This document shows positions 61,790-64,000 of a stretch of 64,000 bases of DNA, piece after piece. The notes under the pieces are model-generated. The model was not told the origin of the DNA. It searched no databases and worked only from the letters and a program-made list of their open reading frames with translations. Origin of the DNA: Channa striata (lineage: Eukaryota; Chordata; Actinopteri; Anabantiformes; Channidae); assembly GCA_033026295.1 (NCBI GenBank), contig CM065182.1, positions 12,896,001 through 12,960,000 on the forward strand, in the 5' to 3' direction. A program made the position numbers and the translations under genes. Numbering within the stretch: the first letter of the stretch is position 1; the number at the start of each line of letters is the position of its first letter.

Positions 61790-61827
61790 TATATATTATA
61801 TATATAAATATATATATATATATATAG
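61790..61827. repeat. (AT)n microsatellite
   Basis: Imperfect AT repeat with one AAATA break. Confidence 0.9.
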
Positions 61828-63851
61828 TACATCTAACTGTTTATTTTGCCCATGTTTGCCACAGCCAGGACAATATGTCATTTTTTACATTAATAAATAA
61901 ATGTCCTTCATTTTTCCCATTTGGATGTGTTTTATGTGCGGCTCGTGCTATGAACAGTAGGTTTTTACTGCAGCTGTGGTACAGATTCACAGGTGTTTTC
62001 ACTTTAACTGATCCCCCCTCTGCTCAGGACTGTGTGGGCGAGCAGAGACCCCCTCCTCCCCCCCCGTTTTTTTACTCCACCTGTAAGTACTCTGTGCATT
62101 TACTTGAAAACCTAATGAACTTTTGTACTACTATGTGCACCACTACTCCATTTGTATTATGGATTTTTTATTTCACTTTCCATTGTCTTTTCATTTTGTG
62201 GTAATTGGATTTTGGGGGCTCAGATACAGTAATCCCTCCCTTAGCCCTGCCTACTGTGAGCCCGAGCAGATGTCCAATCGATCCCGAATAGCTGAAAACA
62301 CCCGTGAGTGTGTGCAAAGCAATTAACATTTTTGACATACTGCAGCTCAATAAGGTAAAATATTACATTACATTGTGAGTATAGAATATTCTGATGAAGT
62401 GACAGATTTGGCACATGATGCACCAACTTCTCGCTACAATCACTCACTACTATATCTTTAGAAATTTTATCGACTGTAACATAGACATATAACATATGGT
62501 CTTGATGCTGCTCGGTGACCATACAAGATCCACTAAATGATTCTCATTGGTCAAAAGTTAATCTATAAGTTAATCCCTGGTAGAAACCAGGAAATGTTTT
62601 ATGTATCATCACAAACTCTCAGGAAAATAAGACTCGACTTTTCACAGGATTTTAGAGTCTTTCAGCCCATTGTTTTGATTTTCAGTCTGCTGTTTGTGGT
62701 GAGAAATCTTTAGAGTTTACTGTACACAAAACCACAGAAAGACAAAGCTGTGGAAAGAAAACCAGAGCCAAAGAGTGAGTTTTACCTGTCATTGTTACAA
62801 AGTTTTTGCATTCTCAGTAACTCACTGTATTTTCATTTTCCCAATTTGTCATTGTTACAATAGTTCTGTCACTGCTCACTGAAGCTGGAAATATTTCTTA
62901 CACTTGAAATCTGCTGTTTGGTGGCTTTCCTACAATGACAGTGCAAATATAAAGAGCTATGATAAGTAAAAAATTATTTTATCATAATATGTCTTAACAG
63001 ATCCTTTGACTGTGGCAGTACAGATGTTCTCAGCAGTGTCTGACAGGCAGCAGCAGCTTTCAGAGCTATTCATATCACCAAAAAGAAACAAACTAAAAAT
63101 AAATGTTGTGCTTCCTATGCCATCACTGATCACAAACTATTATGCTGCCAGAACATCATAATTCCTGACCTGCGACACTGCTGACTGCTTCAATAGATGC
63201 AACAACAGTGCCAGCACCGAGCCCACTGTCTGCAGCACAAAAGTCTGGGCTAAATAAGAAAATTAAGTCGTGCAGAGTACTGTACATGCTAAAAGTATAT
63301 CACATGTGACTGTAGTGAAATTACTAAAACACAAAGATCCAGTTTCAGTAGAAGTTTTTAATAAATACAAATCTATTTATAATATGACATAAAAAGCATC
63401 TTATTTTTAGGTAATGATCACAGTGATTTGTGTACACCCAGATTTGCTGTCAGCACTTCTCTTTGCAGAACAAATCATGAAAAGCAGTCGTGTCTTGTCG
63501 TGCCGCATTTCTTCATTTATCTATATTTATAATATTAGCATACTAAAGTATTGATTGTGTTGCCTTCCTGCCGTGGATATTGCAGACCCGTGATAAGCAC
63601 TTGAAGTGGAAATCTTTAAACATGTGAGAGACAAAACAAATATACGGTGATTTGAATAAGTATGTCTTTTTTAAATCGTTTTAGATTTTTTAGAAATCGC
63701 TATTGTTTTAACATAACACAGTATGAGCCATCTTAGTTTTAACCGATAACATGTCTCGTTTTTCAGAAATGATCATTTAAACTAGAATTCGTTGGGAAAG
63801 AAGGTTTCCTTTTAGGAGTTTTGGCTCCTGTTGCTTTAACCGGCTGTCAGG

Positions 63852-63852
<1 letters not shown>

Positions 63853-63882
<30 letters not shown>
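63853..63882. repeat. (AC)15 microsatellite
   Basis: Fifteen clean AC units close to the right edge. Confidence 0.95.
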
Positions 63883-63884
<2 letters not shown>

Positions 63885-64000
63885 CTTTTTTCCCCCTTTT
63901 GTTCACCTCTCTATGGAAATGCTCATCTGTTCTGTGGCCACACACGCAGCCTAAAAAGTGAAATGCCAAACTGCGGTTAGTCTTTAATCCGTCGTGGTTT

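Larger units (their letters stand above)
60954..64000. other. gene-free DNA to window end
   Basis: No gene recognised. The longest frame (144 codons, 61,770-62,204) begins in an AT repeat and is rich in Phe/Cys/Ser from T-rich DNA, without a domain. C-rich words at 62,049-62,066 and two microsatellites are the only notable features. Confidence 0.5.

Noticed and set aside
1..64000. CRISPR arrays, bacterial operons, rRNA genes
   Set aside because: No regularly spaced repeats, ribosome-binding-site-led gene strings or rRNA sequence. Splice signals, microRNAs and teleost repeats show animal nuclear DNA.

Overview
The window is vertebrate nuclear DNA and almost certainly comes from a ray-finned (teleost) fish. 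It is AT-rich and full of CA/GT microsatellites. It carries decayed teleost-type repeats: a tRNA-derived SINE, a Tc1-like transposon and non-LTR retrotransposon pieces. It contains no long conserved open reading frame. I find no protein-coding gene I can support; all the open frames are short and look like chance frames.

The identifiable genes are three microRNAs on the + strand in the order mir-100 (38,797-38,880), let-7a (39,281-39,352) and mir-125b (43,970-44,047). The 22-nt 5p arms equal the deeply conserved mature miR-100, let-7a and miR-125b. Each has its partner 3p arm placed to form a hairpin, and the let-7a 3p arm is the let-7a-2 type. This is the ancient miR-100/let-7/miR-125 cluster, known as let-7-Complex in flies and as the MIR100HG locus in mammals. 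The window is therefore best read as the fish counterpart of MIR100HG: a long non-coding host locus around a developmental-timing and differentiation cluster.

Layout. 1-3,560: AT-rich, with a SINE relic at the left edge. 3,570-4,060: purine-rich leader ending in a strong + strand splice donor, a candidate first exon. 4,061-36,290: gene-free DNA with repeat relics, microsatellites, several GC-richer stretches that may be regulatory, and a perfect 23-bp inverted repeat at 32,246-32,294. 36,290-37,690: promoter-like block plus a candidate exon with good splice sites, 1.1 kb before mir-100. 38,797-44,047: the microRNA cluster, with a candidate 60-nt exon (43,005-43,064) before mir-125b. 47,390-47,800: GC-rich block with a strong acceptor and a YY1-like site, a candidate 3' exon or promoter. 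48,133-64,000: repeats (LINE tail, compound TG/CT/CA microsatellite, Tc1 relic, LINE reverse-transcriptase relic) and a promoter-like block at 60,415-60,850.

How the parts would work together: a + strand transcript, perhaps from several promoters, would be processed by Drosha/DGCR8 and Dicer into three microRNAs, while the remainder is spliced as a lncRNA. The microRNA calls are firm. The exon and promoter calls are inference from splice consensus and base composition only.
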